Positions 20,443-30,468 are shown, numbered from the stretch's first letter. The stretch: 64,000 nt of DNA from an uncultured cyanobacterium (GCA_937944885.1 CALFBB010000003.1:1-64000); one strand, 5' to 3'. Notes: a model not told the origin generated them from the letters alone. Numbers and translations: made by a program.

Positions 20443-21714
20443 TTACACCTGGTAACGCCCCCCCTTGGTCGGATCTGACCAGTCACAGGCATAGCCTTTG
20501 GTTTCGGCCACAAACTGGTTCCAGGGCAAGGGATCCACCGCATCGGTGGCCGAAATCACCTCGAACAGGCCATCAGAACGCACTTGCCCAATCCGCACGT
20601 ACTTGGTTAAGTGGTGGTTGCTGTTCATGGTTACCAATCCCTCTGGTGCGTCGAAGGTTTGGCCGTAGGCTGCCTGCCGAACGGCATCAATTTCCACTGT
20701 TCCGGCTTTTTCCACCGCCTGCTTCCAGAGGTAAACCATGATGTAGGCGGCTTCCATCGGGTCGTTGGTAACACGGTTTTGGCCGTACTCTGCCCGAAAA
20801 GCCTCCACAAACTTCTTGTTGGCAGGTGTATCCACCGTCATAAAGTAGTTCCAGGCAGCGTAGTGACCCTCCAGAAACTCAGGGCCGATTGCCTGCACCT
20901 CTTCTTCAGCAATACTGACGGACATAGAGGGGTAGCGATCTGGCCCTAGCCCTGCCCCTTGTAATTGGGTAAAGAAGGCCACGTTGCTGTCGCCGTTCAA
21001 GCTGTTGTAGATGATGCCACCCTTGGGAAGGGCAGCGCGGATCTTGCTGATGATCGGGGTTACTTCTGTATTGCCCAAGGGCAGGTAGTCTTCACCCACC
21101 ACAGTGCCGCCCAGGGCTTCCAGTTGCGCTTTGATGATGGTATTGGCGGTGCGGGGGAACACGTAGTCGGATCCCACTAGGAAGAACTCTTTGCCTTTGT
21201 TTTTGAGCAGCCATTCTACGGAAGGCTCGATCTGCTGGTTGGGGGCAGCGCCGGTGTAGAAGATGTTTTTGGAGCATTCCTGCCCTTCGTACTGCACCGG
21301 ATACCAGAGCATATGCTGCCTAGACTCAAACACCGGCAAAACGGCTTTCCGGCTAGCAGAAGTCCAGCAGCCAAACACCGTTGCTACTTTGTCAGAGTCG
21401 ATCAGCTTGGTGGCTTTTTCAGCAAAGGTGGGCCAATCGGAGGCTCCATCCTCCACAATCGCCTCAATCTGCTTCCCCAACACCCCACCAGCAGCATTGA
21501 TCTCTTTAATGGCTAGGCGCTCGGCATCCACCACACTGGTCTCTGAAATCGCCATGGTGCCACTGAGGGAGTGCAGGATCCCAACTCGAATGGTTTCCCC
21601 CTGAGCATAAGCGGGCAGAGAATGCTTGACCCAAAGCTGAGGACCTAGAGCTACCCCAGCTCCAGCTAGGGCACCCATTTTGATGAGTTGACGGCGATTA
21701 AGAGAATGAGCCAT
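20443..21714 (-). CDS. urtA: Urea ABC transporter substrate-binding protein UrtA
   Basis: Signal-like N-terminus [61 protein letters not shown]. Confidence 0.92.
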   Translation of the reverse strand: MAHSLNRRQLIKMGALAGAGVALGPQLWVKHSLPAYAQGETIRVGILHSLSGTMAISETSVVDAERLAIKEINAAGGVLGKQIEAIVEDGASDWPTFAEKATKLIDSDKVATVFGCWTSASRKAVLPVFESRQHMLWYPVQYEGQECSKNIFYTGAAPNQQIEPSVEWLLKNKGKEFFLVGSDYVFPRTANTIIKAQLEALGGTVVGEDYLPLGNTEVTPIISKIRAALPKGGIIYNSLNGDSNVAFFTQLQGAGLGPDRYPSMSVSIAEEEVQAIGPEFLEGHYAAWNYFMTVDTPANKKFVEAFRAEYGQNRVTNDPMEAAYIMVYLWKQAVEKAGTVEIDAVRQAAYGQTFDAPEGLVTMNSNHHLTKYVRIGQVRSDGLFEVISATDAVDPLPWNQFVAETKGYACDWSDPTKGGRYQV

Positions 21715-21927
21715 ACCTTTGTCTCCGAGACGAAGCGGGTTCAACTGGGCAAAAACTGGTGTCACGATGAGCAGCTCGGCCTAGTCCTGGTTCTGGACTA
21801 CATCACCATCAATCGGCTGCCAAAGCAATGCAGCCCACGAAAGGGGCCATTGGCAGGCAAGAGAAGTAGCTTTCGTTGCTGTTGACCGAGCTCTGTGGTA
21901 TTAAACCGATTTGGCTGCCGATGAACT

Positions 21928-21941
21928 GTATTGCTAGCTAC
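21928..21941. promoter_or_regulatory. NtcA-type binding box GTA-N8-TAC upstream of urtA
   Basis: GTATTGCTAGCTAC exact match to GTAN8TAC, with AT-rich -10-like TTTAATAC about 22-24 nt downstream on the minus strand. Confidence 0.65.
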
Positions 21942-22230
21942 TTTTGTCGGTGGTATGGGTTTAACCCTCTGGGGATCCCTTGACTTGTCGGTATCTCAGA
22001 GAAGTCTGTTTTTCCGCTTTTTTTGGGTTTTTAACCAAAGCGGGATCCTGCTTCAGACCTGGCGGGAGCAGGGTCGATCCGACGGGCAGCTCCGGTATGC
22101 TTTTGGTGAGTAACCGGAACAGGAAGATCCTATCTGCCCTGAAAGGAGGCTTGGGTGGGAGCAGCCAGCCCAGAGAAAACCACTGCGTCCGCAACATGGA
22201 TTCGGTCAGGTGCAGGAAGCTATCAGGCTC

Positions 22231-23145
22231 CTATGGTTGCAATGATATGGTTGCAATGATCTGTCGGGCGATGGGTATGGCGGCTTCGTAGGCTTTGCCT
22301 TGATGCAGATGCAAAACCAGGGCCCAATGAGGATCGGGCAGGGGCCAAAAGGCCAATAGCCAAGCTTGAAAATCTTCTGCCCAGAGGGTTGGCCGGCCCA
22401 GGCGACGAGAGTTGAGAATGGTTCCCGACTTAGCCGCCACCGGGATCCCTTGCGGAGCAATCCCTCGGCAGGTGCCAGAAAAAGCGGCTAGACGCAAGCC
22501 GGTGTGAAGGGAATCCCAAACAGGTTCAGCCAGAGAAATGGCCGGGATCCGCACTTCTCCCTCTAGGGGTAGGCCGCGTCGGGCAATAGCCGCTGTATAA
22601 GCCAGCAAGTCCCAGGGATCCACCCCCCAGCCGGGCAGCTGACCGGTGGCCAATAGAGGTGAGGGGGCTGTTTTTGTAGCCGGGCTATTTCCTAAGCCAA
22701 AGCGCTGCAGCCATTCCCAGAGAGCCACGCTTCCCAGCTCCCATCCCAACTGGTAAAAATGCACATTGCAGGAGTGGGCCAAGGCTTCAGATAAAGTCAG
22801 GGATCCATGACCACGGGGATCCCAGCAGGGCAGGCGACCCAACCCCAACTGCGCCGGCGGATCCCACCAGCCTGGGCAATGCAGGGTGCGTTCTGCATGG
22901 GTGATCCCAGTTGCCAGAGCTGCAGCAGCAACCGCACATTTGACTGTCGAGCCAGGAGCGGCCTGAATGTGGGAGGCCTGATCCGGTTGCCAAAGGGCAG
23001 CTTTACGACCTGTCCGCAGGTTGAGAACGACAGCAAAATCCCGCGGATGAGACAGGAGGGGTTGCCCAAAACTTGCCCACCCTGCCCCCCAAGCTAAGGC
23101 AGACCCAGACAACCCAGCCCCAAAAACTCGACGCTTCATGCCCAC
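22231..23145 (-). CDS. Standalone penicillin-binding-type transpeptidase domain protein
   Basis: GSTVKCA (SxxK), HSCNVHF (SxN), AKSGTIL (KSG); no obvious N-terminal dimer domain. Confidence 0.7.
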   Translation of the reverse strand: MGMKRRVFGAGLSGSALAWGAGWASFGQPLLSHPRDFAVVLNLRTGRKAALWQPDQASHIQAAPGSTVKCAVAAAALATGITHAERTLHCPGWWDPPAQLGLGRLPCWDPRGHGSLTLSEALAHSCNVHFYQLGWELGSVALWEWLQRFGLGNSPATKTAPSPLLATGQLPGWGVDPWDLLAYTAAIARRGLPLEGEVRIPAISLAEPVWDSLHTGLRLAAFSGTCRGIAPQGIPVAAKSGTILNSRRLGRPTLWAEDFQAWLLAFWPLPDPHWALVLHLHQGKAYEAAIPIARQIIATISLQP

Positions 23146-23238
23146 TCAGGGACCCCGATCCCTGTCACAAAAATTCAGAAATCGCAGCCACTTCACCAAC
23201 TAGGGTAATCTGAGTTCAGGTCAATGGAGATAACCCTC

Positions 23239-23469
23239 ATGGCGATTCAGCGTGGTGCCAAAGTGCGTGTGCTGCGGAAAGAATCCTACTGGTATCGGGA
23301 TGTGGGAACTGTCGCAGCAGTAGATACCAGCGGTATTTTGTACCCGGTCATTGTCCGTTTTGACAAAATCAACTACTACAACATCAACACCAACAACTTT
23401 CGTGAAGATGAGTTAGAAGTGTTGGAAGTTCCCAAAGAAGCTAAGGCCAAAGCGACTCCTGCTACCTAA
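23239..23469 (+). CDS. psaE: Photosystem I reaction centre subunit IV
   Basis: [29 protein letters not shown]...[20 protein letters not shown]. Confidence 0.95.
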   Translation: MAIQRGAKVRVLRKESYWYRDVGTVAAVDTSGILYPVIVRFDKINYYNINTNNFREDELEVLEVPKEAKAKATPAT

Positions 23470-23542
23470 GCTGAACCTCCATCCAACAGAAGCTCCAAGC
23501 CGGGATCCCTTTGCCGGCGGGTGTGTTTAAGCCTGTTGTCCT

Positions 23543-24388
23543 GTGCCAGAGCTGCCGGAAGTTGAAACGGTTAGGCAAGATTTGCAAAGCCTTACCCTAG
23601 GGCAAGTTGTGCTAGGGGTAGAGGTGCTCTTGCCACGTACCATTGCCTACCCGACGCTGCGCGAGTTTCGACAAAGCTTGGTTGGTACTGGCTTTACCGG
23701 TTGGCAACGGCGGGGAAAGTATTTGCTGGGATCCCTGGATTCTGGGGCCTGTTTGGTTGTGCACCTGCGCATGACTGGACAGATGCTCCGGCTTAAAAGC
23801 TCCCTGCCCTTGTCAGCTCATACCCGTGTGCGTCTGCGCCTGGAGGGGGAATGGGATCTGCGCTTTGTGGATCAGCGCAGCTTTGGTCAGATGTGGTTAG
23901 TGCCTGCCGGCGTAGCCCCAGAGCAAGTGGTTACAACTCTGAAAACATTGGGACCCGAGCCCTTTGCCACGGCCTTTTCCGACAGTTATTTGCAAAAAGC
24001 CTTGCAACGGAGCAAGCGCTCCATCAAAGCTGCGCTGCTAGATCAATCTTTGGTAGCCGGGGTCGGCAACATTTACGCCGATGAAGCTCTATTTTTGAGT
24101 AGCATCCACCCGGCAACCCCTGCATTTCAGCTCTCCAGCCCTGCCATTGTCCGTCTACGGGAGATGTTGCTTCAAGTCTTGCAGACAGGTTTGGCGCAAC
24201 GGGGAACCACCTTGCGGGATTACCGGGATCTCAATGGGCTGAATGGCAACTACCAGGGGCAAGCCTGGGTTTATGGTCGAGAAGGGGATCCCTGTCGGGT
24301 ATGCGGCACACGGATTCAGCGACTAAAACTGGCAGGGCGCTCGGCCCACTTTTGTCCCTGCTGTCAACCGTCCCCCAACGATGGCTAA
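23543..24388 (+). CDS. mutM: Formamidopyrimidine-DNA glycosylase (GTG start)
   Basis: MPELPEVETVRQDL; zinc finger CRVCGTRIQRLKLAGRSAHFCPCCQ. Confidence 0.95.
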   Translation: MPELPEVETVRQDLQSLTLGQVVLGVEVLLPRTIAYPTLREFRQSLVGTGFTGWQRRGKYLLGSLDSGACLVVHLRMTGQMLRLKSSLPLSAHTRVRLRLEGEWDLRFVDQRSFGQMWLVPAGVAPEQVVTTLKTLGPEPFATAFSDSYLQKALQRSKRSIKAALLDQSLVAGVGNIYADEALFLSSIHPATPAFQLSSPAIVRLREMLLQVLQTGLAQRGTTLRDYRDLNGLNGNYQGQAWVYGREGDPCRVCGTRIQRLKLAGRSAHFCPCCQPSPNDG

Positions 24389-25067
24389 AGTTGTCATGTC
24401 CTCAGGATATGGTGGATCCGTGAGAAACTTTGCCAAAGCAGCTACCATCCCAGACATGAGGGCCGGTGCAGGGGATGGGCCGAAAACCGGCTGGCCAAGC
24501 TTCTTTTGGGGGGGGATCATTTTCTGGTGGCTAGGAGCTATGGCCTTGGCCCAGGTGGAGTTGGATGCTCAGTTGGGGCGCTCCCAAATAGTCTCCCCTA
24601 CCAAAGATTGCCCAGCTTGTGACCTGACGGGGGCAGAACTACCGGGGGTGGATTTGCAAGGGGCCAACCTGAAGGAGGTAATTCTCAAACGAGCCAATTT
24701 GCAAGCAGCCGACCTTTCCCAGTCAATTTTGAATTTGGCCGATTTGAGGCAAGCCAACCTAAGCCAATCGGATCAATCGGGTGCTTTTTTGTGGGAAGCA
24801 GACCTCTCCCACGCCAATTTGCAACAGGCAGATCTAACAGGTGCCAATCTACAGGTGGCGGACCTGAGCAAAGCGGATCTGCGCCAAGCCATCCTATACC
24901 AAGCGGATTTAACCGGGGCCAAGTTACACAATGCCGATTTGCGGGGGGCTGACCTCCGGGGTGCCTTCTTGGCAGGGGCCGACCTCAGGGGCGCGCTTTA
25001 CGATACCCGAACTCAACTGGATCCCAGCCTTAACCCCGCTGATCTGGGTATGGTGTTCCTCCCTTAG
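24381..25067 (+). CDS. Pentapeptide-repeat protein
   Basis: Run of A(D/N)LxxA pentapeptides from about residue 75 to the C-terminus; upstream TM-like segment. Confidence 0.85.
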   Translation: MAKVVMSSGYGGSVRNFAKAATIPDMRAGAGDGPKTGWPSFFWGGIIFWWLGAMALAQVELDAQLGRSQIVSPTKDCPACDLTGAELPGVDLQGANLKEVILKRANLQAADLSQSILNLADLRQANLSQSDQSGAFLWEADLSHANLQQADLTGANLQVADLSKADLRQAILYQADLTGAKLHNADLRGADLRGAFLAGADLRGALYDTRTQLDPSLNPADLGMVFLP

Positions 25068-25104
25068 GGCCAACTCTTCCGTTGAGGTAAGAGCTGTAGA
25101 CATT

Positions 25105-25180
25105 ACAACTAAGTATTAACAACTAAGTATTACAACTAAATTAGTATCACAACTAAATTGTGTCCACTAAATTGTGTCCA
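25105..25180. repeat. AT-rich tandem 14-bp repeats (ACAACTAAGTATTA x2, then degenerate copies, then CTAAATTGTGTCCA x2)
   Basis: Direct reading of the intergenic sequence between the pentapeptide gene and sufS. Confidence 0.88.
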
Positions 25181-25283
25181 CGACCAGCAATCAACGGATA
25201 CACAGCTTGATACTAGCTACACAGCCGGTACCAACTCTACCTCTACGAGGACAGGGCCAGGCTTATCGCTCTCTAATTAACAG

Positions 25284-26561
25284 CTAACTCAAGGCAACTG
25301 TAAAAAACTCTACAGCTTCTGCCAACACTTCTAGGAAGCGATCCACCTCCGCCAGCGTGTTGTAGAGGTAAACACTGGCGCGTGCTGTCGATTGTAGCTT
25401 CAGATATCGGTGCAACGGCTGTGTACAGTGGTGACCTGCCCGAATGGCGATGCCTTGCTCATCCAGCAAGGTGGAAAGATCGTGAGGGTGAATTGCCTCT
25501 ACTGAAAAACTGACCAAGCCCGCCCGCTGCTTTGGATCGGTAGGGCCATAAACTGTAACACCTGGTATCTGTTGGATCCCGTCCAAAAGACGTGTGATCA
25601 GCTGCTGCTCATGGGTATGAATGCAATCTAGACCGATCTGACTCAAGTAATCAACGGCTGCTCCCAATCCTACCGCCTGAGCAATTGCCGGAGTACCAGC
25701 CTCAAACTTGTGGGGAATATCCGCATAGGTGGCGTGATCCAAATACACATCGGCGATCATCTCCCCGCCACCCAAAAAGGGCGGCATGGCTTGCAAGAGA
25801 TCTCGCTTACCGTAGAGGACACCAATTCCGGTCGGGCCACACATTTTGTGCCCCGAAAAGGCTAACCAGTCACAATTCAAAGCCTGCACATCCACCGGCA
25901 AGTGGGGCACACTCTGACAGGCATCCAACAGGACCTTAGCGCCGTAGCGATGGGCTAATTCGATCACTTCCTGAACCGGGTTCAGGGATCCCAGCATATT
26001 GGAAACCTGAGCCACAGCCACCAAACGGGTACGATCACTGAGCAAAGATTGATAATGCTCCAGATCCAACTCCCCCTTGGGGGTGATGCGAATGAACTTC
26101 AGGTGAGCCCCCGTCTTCTGGGCCACCAACTGCCAAGGAATTAAATTGCTGTGGTGCTCCATCACTGAGAGAATGATCTCATCCCCCTGGGCAAGGGTGC
26201 TCAGCCCCCAGCTGTAGGCCACCAGATTGATGGCTTCACTGGCGTTGCGGGTATAGATAACTTGCTGAGGTGAGGGAGAATTGATGAAACGGGCAATTTT
26301 CTCCCGTGCTCCTTCATAGGCATCAGTGGCTTCATTGCTAAGCGTGTGCACGCCCCGATGCACATTGGCATTGGAATGCCGGTAGTACTGATCCACAGCT
26401 TGTAAAACCACTTGCGGCTTCTGGGAAGTGGCGGCGTTATCTAGGTAGATTAGCGGATGGCCATTCACCTGCCGCTGCAAAATTGGAAAATCAGCCCGCA
26501 CCTGGAGGGCTAGATCGGCTGCGACATCAACCTTGGGACGGGAAAGAGGGGATACGGCCAT
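25284..26561 (-). CDS. sufS: SufS-type cysteine desulfurase
   Basis: VYLDNAATSQKPQVVLQAVDQYYRHSNANVHRGVHTLS; SGHKMCGPTGIGVLYG; RAGHHCTQPLH; start trimmed. Confidence 0.93.
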   Translation of the reverse strand: MAVSPLSRPKVDVAADLALQVRADFPILQRQVNGHPLIYLDNAATSQKPQVVLQAVDQYYRHSNANVHRGVHTLSNEATDAYEGAREKIARFINSPSPQQVIYTRNASEAINLVAYSWGLSTLAQGDEIILSVMEHHSNLIPWQLVAQKTGAHLKFIRITPKGELDLEHYQSLLSDRTRLVAVAQVSNMLGSLNPVQEVIELAHRYGAKVLLDACQSVPHLPVDVQALNCDWLAFSGHKMCGPTGIGVLYGKRDLLQAMPPFLGGGEMIADVYLDHATYADIPHKFEAGTPAIAQAVGLGAAVDYLSQIGLDCIHTHEQQLITRLLDGIQQIPGVTVYGPTDPKQRAGLVSFSVEAIHPHDLSTLLDEQGIAIRAGHHCTQPLHRYLKLQSTARASVYLYNTLAEVDRFLEVLAEAVEFFTVALS

Positions 26562-26719
26562 AGTCTTTGCATAACACCCGTTTTCCTCAGTATGGCATCG
26601 CTCTTGACCAACACCTGCAGAGACGGTCACTCCATCCACACCCCAGTTCATCCCTGCACTTGTCAAAAGATGTAAATCGATGTTAAGTTTAATTAAGTAA
26701 AGTAACAGAGGTATTAACA

Positions 26720-26938
26720 ATGCAAGCCTCCCCTCGGATCCCTTCTCGCATGGATTCTGCCGCCGTTGCCCAGTACTACGACACCACTAATGATTGGGTT
26801 CCGGGTTGGACTGAACAAGCGGAGCGTTGGAATGGCCGTTTGGCCATGCTCGGTTTTGTAATCAGCATCGCCACGGAAGCGGTATTGGGCCACAGCGTTT
26901 TCGCCAGCACCTTGGCACAGTGGTTGGGTCTGCAATAG
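26720..26938 (+). CDS. High light-inducible protein (Hlip/SCP)
   Basis: WTEQAERWNGRLAMLGFVISIATEAVLGHS chlorophyll-binding ExxNGR motif. Confidence 0.92.
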   Translation: MQASPRIPSRMDSAAVAQYYDTTNDWVPGWTEQAERWNGRLAMLGFVISIATEAVLGHSVFASTLAQWLGLQ

Positions 26939-27016
26939 TTCTAATAAATAGACTTAAGCAGGGCTTGACTTCTTTTTGGAAAAGCCCAAAACTATCCACC
27001 TTCATGCTTTGAGCTA

Positions 27017-27325
27017 ATGATGACCGGTAACCCTTTGCTTCCTTACATCCTCGTCATGCTGGTCGGACTGGTGACAGCTGTGACGGTTGGCTCGATGGCC
27101 TTCTTTAACTCCAAGCGTCCTGCTGGTTGGGAAAGTGCTGGACGCCCCCGATATATTCCCCAGTATGGTCAAGACAGCGAAACTCCACCCGAGTGGGAAA
27201 TTGGCTGGACCGAAAGGGCGGAGCGTTGGAATGGACGGTTGGCGATGCTAGGGTTTGTTATCAGCATTGCTGTTGAAGCTGTTGTTGGCCACAGTGTGCT
27301 TGCCGCTGCTTTTGGATTGCGCTAG
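27017..27325 (+). CDS. Two-helix light-harvesting-like protein (LilA-like): N-terminal TM plus C-terminal Hlip helix
   Basis: YILVMLVGLVTAVTVGSMAFF TM then WTERAERWNGRLAMLGFVISIAVEAVVGHS. Confidence 0.85.
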   Translation: MMTGNPLLPYILVMLVGLVTAVTVGSMAFFNSKRPAGWESAGRPRYIPQYGQDSETPPEWEIGWTERAERWNGRLAMLGFVISIAVEAVVGHSVLAAAFGLR

Positions 27326-27342
27326 CTAGCTGGCCAGCTAGC
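27325..27342. repeat. Perfect 18-bp palindrome GCTAGCTGGCCAGCTAGC overlapping the lilA-like stop
   Basis: Direct reading. Confidence 0.9.
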
Positions 27343-27364
27343 GGGTATGGTTGAGCAACCTAGG

Positions 27365-27391
27365 AGCCACCCCCTTCGCGGAGTGGCTTTT
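27365..27391 (+). terminator. Rho-independent terminator candidate after the hli/lilA-like pair
   Basis: AGCCAC...GTGGCT stem followed by a T run. Confidence 0.65.
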
Positions 27392-27425
27392 CTGCTCTGT
27401 TGAAAACTGATTAAGAGGGTTAGAA

Positions 27426-28610
27426 CTAGAGCTTGAGGATCTGATCCACCACCGCCAAAGTTTCTTCGTAAAGGTGATCGGCGCCGAGCCGCTGTAACTC
27501 AGCTGCCAAAAGCACATCCAGATCATCCTGCTCGAGGGGAGCCACCTGGCGAATGGTACAGCTCTGAGCTCCACCCATCGCTTCCATACGCATACAGCCT
27601 GTAGTTTCCGAACACAGAACAGTACAGGCATTTGCATCAGTATCGGAAGACGTGAGGCGCACCCCGATCAAATCCCCTGGCTGAGTTGCTTCCGAAGCCA
27701 AGGGCACCGCCGCCAGTTCTGCTATAACCTCACCCCCTGTCTGGGTTTGGAAGCGAATGCGATCGATCAGATAATCATGTTCTTTGTTTTGTACCCGTTC
27801 TACAGGGATCCAACCGAGGCGGCTGGCCAGCCAACCCAGGAAAAGAAAGGCCTGACAGGGATTTCCTGCCTTATAGTCAAGGGTAACGCGATCCACCAGC
27901 TGTAGAGATTCTCGCCGATCCGGCGGATCGAAAGCTTGGGCCGTCAGCTCCTGCCAAGGGTTAAGCCGCTTCCAATTTAAATCGCCACACTGCCGACCTT
28001 CGGTCGTGAGCAGGTGCATTTCTCTCAAGTCTTCTTCCGGGTTGACAAAGCTGCGTGAATCGACAATGACACGGTTGCTCAAGGCAACCAACTTTTGAAA
28101 CAGGAGACTGTTCAAGTCCAGATCCCCCTGCCACCACAAAAAGGTGGGTAAGCTGGGGATTAACAGCGAAGCAACGGCACTACAGGCTCGTACAAAATCA
28201 GATTCCGGCGCTTTTAGGGTGATGTACTCGCAACACACCAAAGAGCTACGCTGTTCAAGGGTAACAGGGCAATAGGCTGCCACTTGCGATTCAATCACAT
28301 CATTTGCGGATCCCTCTCGTTTGGCACGCAAGTCGATCACGCGGCAGGGGTTTTGAGCGGCAATTGCTTCCACTGTAGGTGAAGGCAGCAGGAGAGCCTC
28401 GTCTAAGGATTCGTATACTACCAGGGTGAAGGTGGCAGCACGGGTGGCAACACTCTCTCCTTTAGAAGACCAAATCTTGTTCAGTTCCTGCTCAATATCC
28501 TCGATGGAGACATCTTTAGGGGGTTGTAACGGTAGGATGGCGGCAGGTTGCTCCATCATCTCCTCCTGGAGTGGGCTCTTGGGAGTGGGCTCTTGCTCGA
28601 TTCTAGGCAA
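27426..28610 (-). CDS. opcA: Glucose-6-phosphate dehydrogenase assembly protein OpcA
   Basis: LPTFLWWQGDLDLNSLLF, SDTDANACTVLCSETTGCMRME. Confidence 0.85.
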   Translation of the reverse strand: MPRIEQEPTPKSPLQEEMMEQPAAILPLQPPKDVSIEDIEQELNKIWSSKGESVATRAATFTLVVYESLDEALLLPSPTVEAIAAQNPCRVIDLRAKREGSANDVIESQVAAYCPVTLEQRSSLVCCEYITLKAPESDFVRACSAVASLLIPSLPTFLWWQGDLDLNSLLFQKLVALSNRVIVDSRSFVNPEEDLREMHLLTTEGRQCGDLNWKRLNPWQELTAQAFDPPDRRESLQLVDRVTLDYKAGNPCQAFLFLGWLASRLGWIPVERVQNKEHDYLIDRIRFQTQTGGEVIAELAAVPLASEATQPGDLIGVRLTSSDTDANACTVLCSETTGCMRMEAMGGAQSCTIRQVAPLEQDDLDVLLAAELQRLGADHLYEETLAVVDQILKL

Positions 28611-28896
28611 AAGGGACTCGCTTGTCAGAAGGGCTTAAGCTCAAGTACAGATTGGCAGGCTGAAGAAAGCTCTTATCAAAACAAAGAATTTGGTGTGTAT
28701 ACCTTTGTTATCGTTTGGGTCACGGCAGGTGGACACTGGCAAGCAAACATTAGGACATAAGACCGATACCGGTAGCCTTGAAGCTGCGGATGTCTGCTAT
28801 GGGCGACTGATTCAAGAAAATTGATATCGCTGTTCTATTGGCTTACTGCCCCTTAGGGCCATCTATCAAGGGGGAGTTTCCGGATTCGAAGGAGGA

Positions 28897-28968
28897 AGCG
28901 GGCGATGAGACTCGAACTCACGACATCCAGCTTGGGAAGCTAGCGTTCTACCACTGAACTACGCCCGC
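28897..28968 (-). tRNA. tRNA-Gly (anticodon CCC)
   Basis: Reverse complement GCGGGCGTAGTTCAGTGGTAGAACGCTAGCTTCCCAAGCTGGATGTCGTGAGTTCGAGTCTCATCGCCCGCT folds as a cloverleaf. Confidence 0.92.
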
Positions 28969-29070
28969 AGCCTTCAATAATTCTATCAAAACCCCCTTGC
29001 CCCAGTCAGTAGAGCATCCGCCTTATGCTAGGGGACATACCAGAACCTTAACAGAATGGGTAACCTTATC

Positions 29071-29670
29071 ATGTCAACCTTGTTCCCTTGGCCGTATCGC
29101 ACCCCAGGGATCCCTGACTCTGCCTTCGAACGTATTCCAGGGATCCCTATGAGCCCCAGAGAGGTGCGGGTGTTGGTGCTGAGTCAGTTGCGTTTGGGTG
29201 AGAACCACTGTCTGTGGGATGTTGGTGCCGGTACTGGCACCATTGCCGTTGAAGCAGCCCTCTTGTGCCCAAAAGCCCAAGTCATCGCCATCGAACGGGA
29301 TGCAGAGGTTATTAGCCTGATCGAGGGCAATCGCGAGAAATTTGGTCTAGGCAACATCCAGATCATCCAGGGTACTGCCCCAGACTGTCTGCGGGAACTG
29401 GCTCCAGCGCCAGATCGCATCTGTATTGAGGGGGGGCATCCTTTGCAGGAGATCTTGGAGGCCTGCTGGCAATACCTCAGCCCACAAGGTCGGATTGTGG
29501 CCACCACCAATTCTTTGGATGGTCTATACGGCCTTTCTGCCGGATTAGCAGCTGTGCAAGCTCGTCATGTGGAGGTCATTCAATCTGCAGTCAATCGCCT
29601 AGAACACCGCGGGCGGGCACACATGCTGGTGGCACTGGATCCCACCTTTATTTTGAGTGGCGAAAAGTGA
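29071..29670 (+). CDS. cbiT: Precorrin-6B methyltransferase CbiT-like (decarboxylating)
   Basis: GIPMSPREVRVLVLSQLRLGENHCLWDVGAGTGTIAVEAALL. Confidence 0.85.
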   Translation: MSTLFPWPYRTPGIPDSAFERIPGIPMSPREVRVLVLSQLRLGENHCLWDVGAGTGTIAVEAALLCPKAQVIAIERDAEVISLIEGNREKFGLGNIQIIQGTAPDCLRELAPAPDRICIEGGHPLQEILEACWQYLSPQGRIVATTNSLDGLYGLSAGLAAVQARHVEVIQSAVNRLEHRGRAHMLVALDPTFILSGEK

Positions 29671-29861
29671 ACTAAGTTTTACATGATTATGTTTACATTA
29701 TTTGGCAAATCCTTCCAAATGGATATCAGTGGGATGGAGTTAGACGTCCTCAAGCAAGTGGGAAAAACTGACAGGCAGCAGAAATCTTAAGCTATACCAA
29801 TGTTTCCCGATTACATACCCAAATCTGCTCTTATACCAGATACAGAGAGCTGCGAAACCTC

Positions 29862-30089
29862 ATGGTTATGGATCAATGCCAGTACCCGTTTCGGGAGTCA
29901 CGGGAAGTCAGATTGCGGCAACTGTTAATTCGGGAACGCTGGCCAGAAATGTTGAAGGGCTGCCGCGCCTGTATCCATTGGGACGACTTCAAACGGCCCG
30001 AATGCTGTGGAGATTGTGGCATTGGCGACAAACGCAGAGAAGATAGAAGAGAGATCTCGACAGAGAGTCACTCTAGCAAGTCCTCATGA
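29862..30089 (+). CDS. Small Cys-rich hypothetical protein
   Basis: CRACIHWDDFKRPECCGDCGIGDKRRE; plausible short metal-binding ORF. Confidence 0.5.
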   Translation: MVMDQCQYPFRESREVRLRQLLIRERWPEMLKGCRACIHWDDFKRPECCGDCGIGDKRREDRREISTESHSSKSS

Positions 30090-30177
30090 ACGTGAGGAGA
30101 GGCTCTGTGTAAACCTCTGGGATTATAGCCTGTGATCCGGTATTAGATTCTCCATGAGTGCCGGCCTATAATCCGCC

Positions 30178-30468
30178 GTCAGGCCCATAAGCAATGTTGT
30201 AGGCAATCCAGCAAAGAGTTGTACCGATACCGAGGCAAAGGTGGTGGGTTTTCACCCAAAAACCAGGCAGTAAAGTCGGGGCCAAGCAAAAGTCTTGCTG
30301 ATGCCGGGATAGCGGAGTTACTAAAGGGGGTCTTCTGTGCAAAGTCTCAAAAGCCAAGGGTAAGTTGTGCAGGTTCTGCTGGCCTACTTCAGCAGGTGCA
30401 ATCTCAGTAAGTGGCTTGCGGCAGGAATCCTCAGTGACAAGACCGGGAATCCTGCCTTTTACTTCTAG
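30178..30468 (+). ncRNA. Candidate structured noncoding RNA with TATAAT box at 30167-30172 and terminator near 30420-30468
   Basis: Noncoding gap with several stems (CTGCTG/CAGCAG; GGCAGGA...TCCTGCC followed by TTTT) and an upstream TATAAT. Confidence 0.35.

Noticed and set aside
16174-21714. Novel multi-gene transporter system
   Set aside because: Clear canonical urtABCDE urea ABC transporter; known system.
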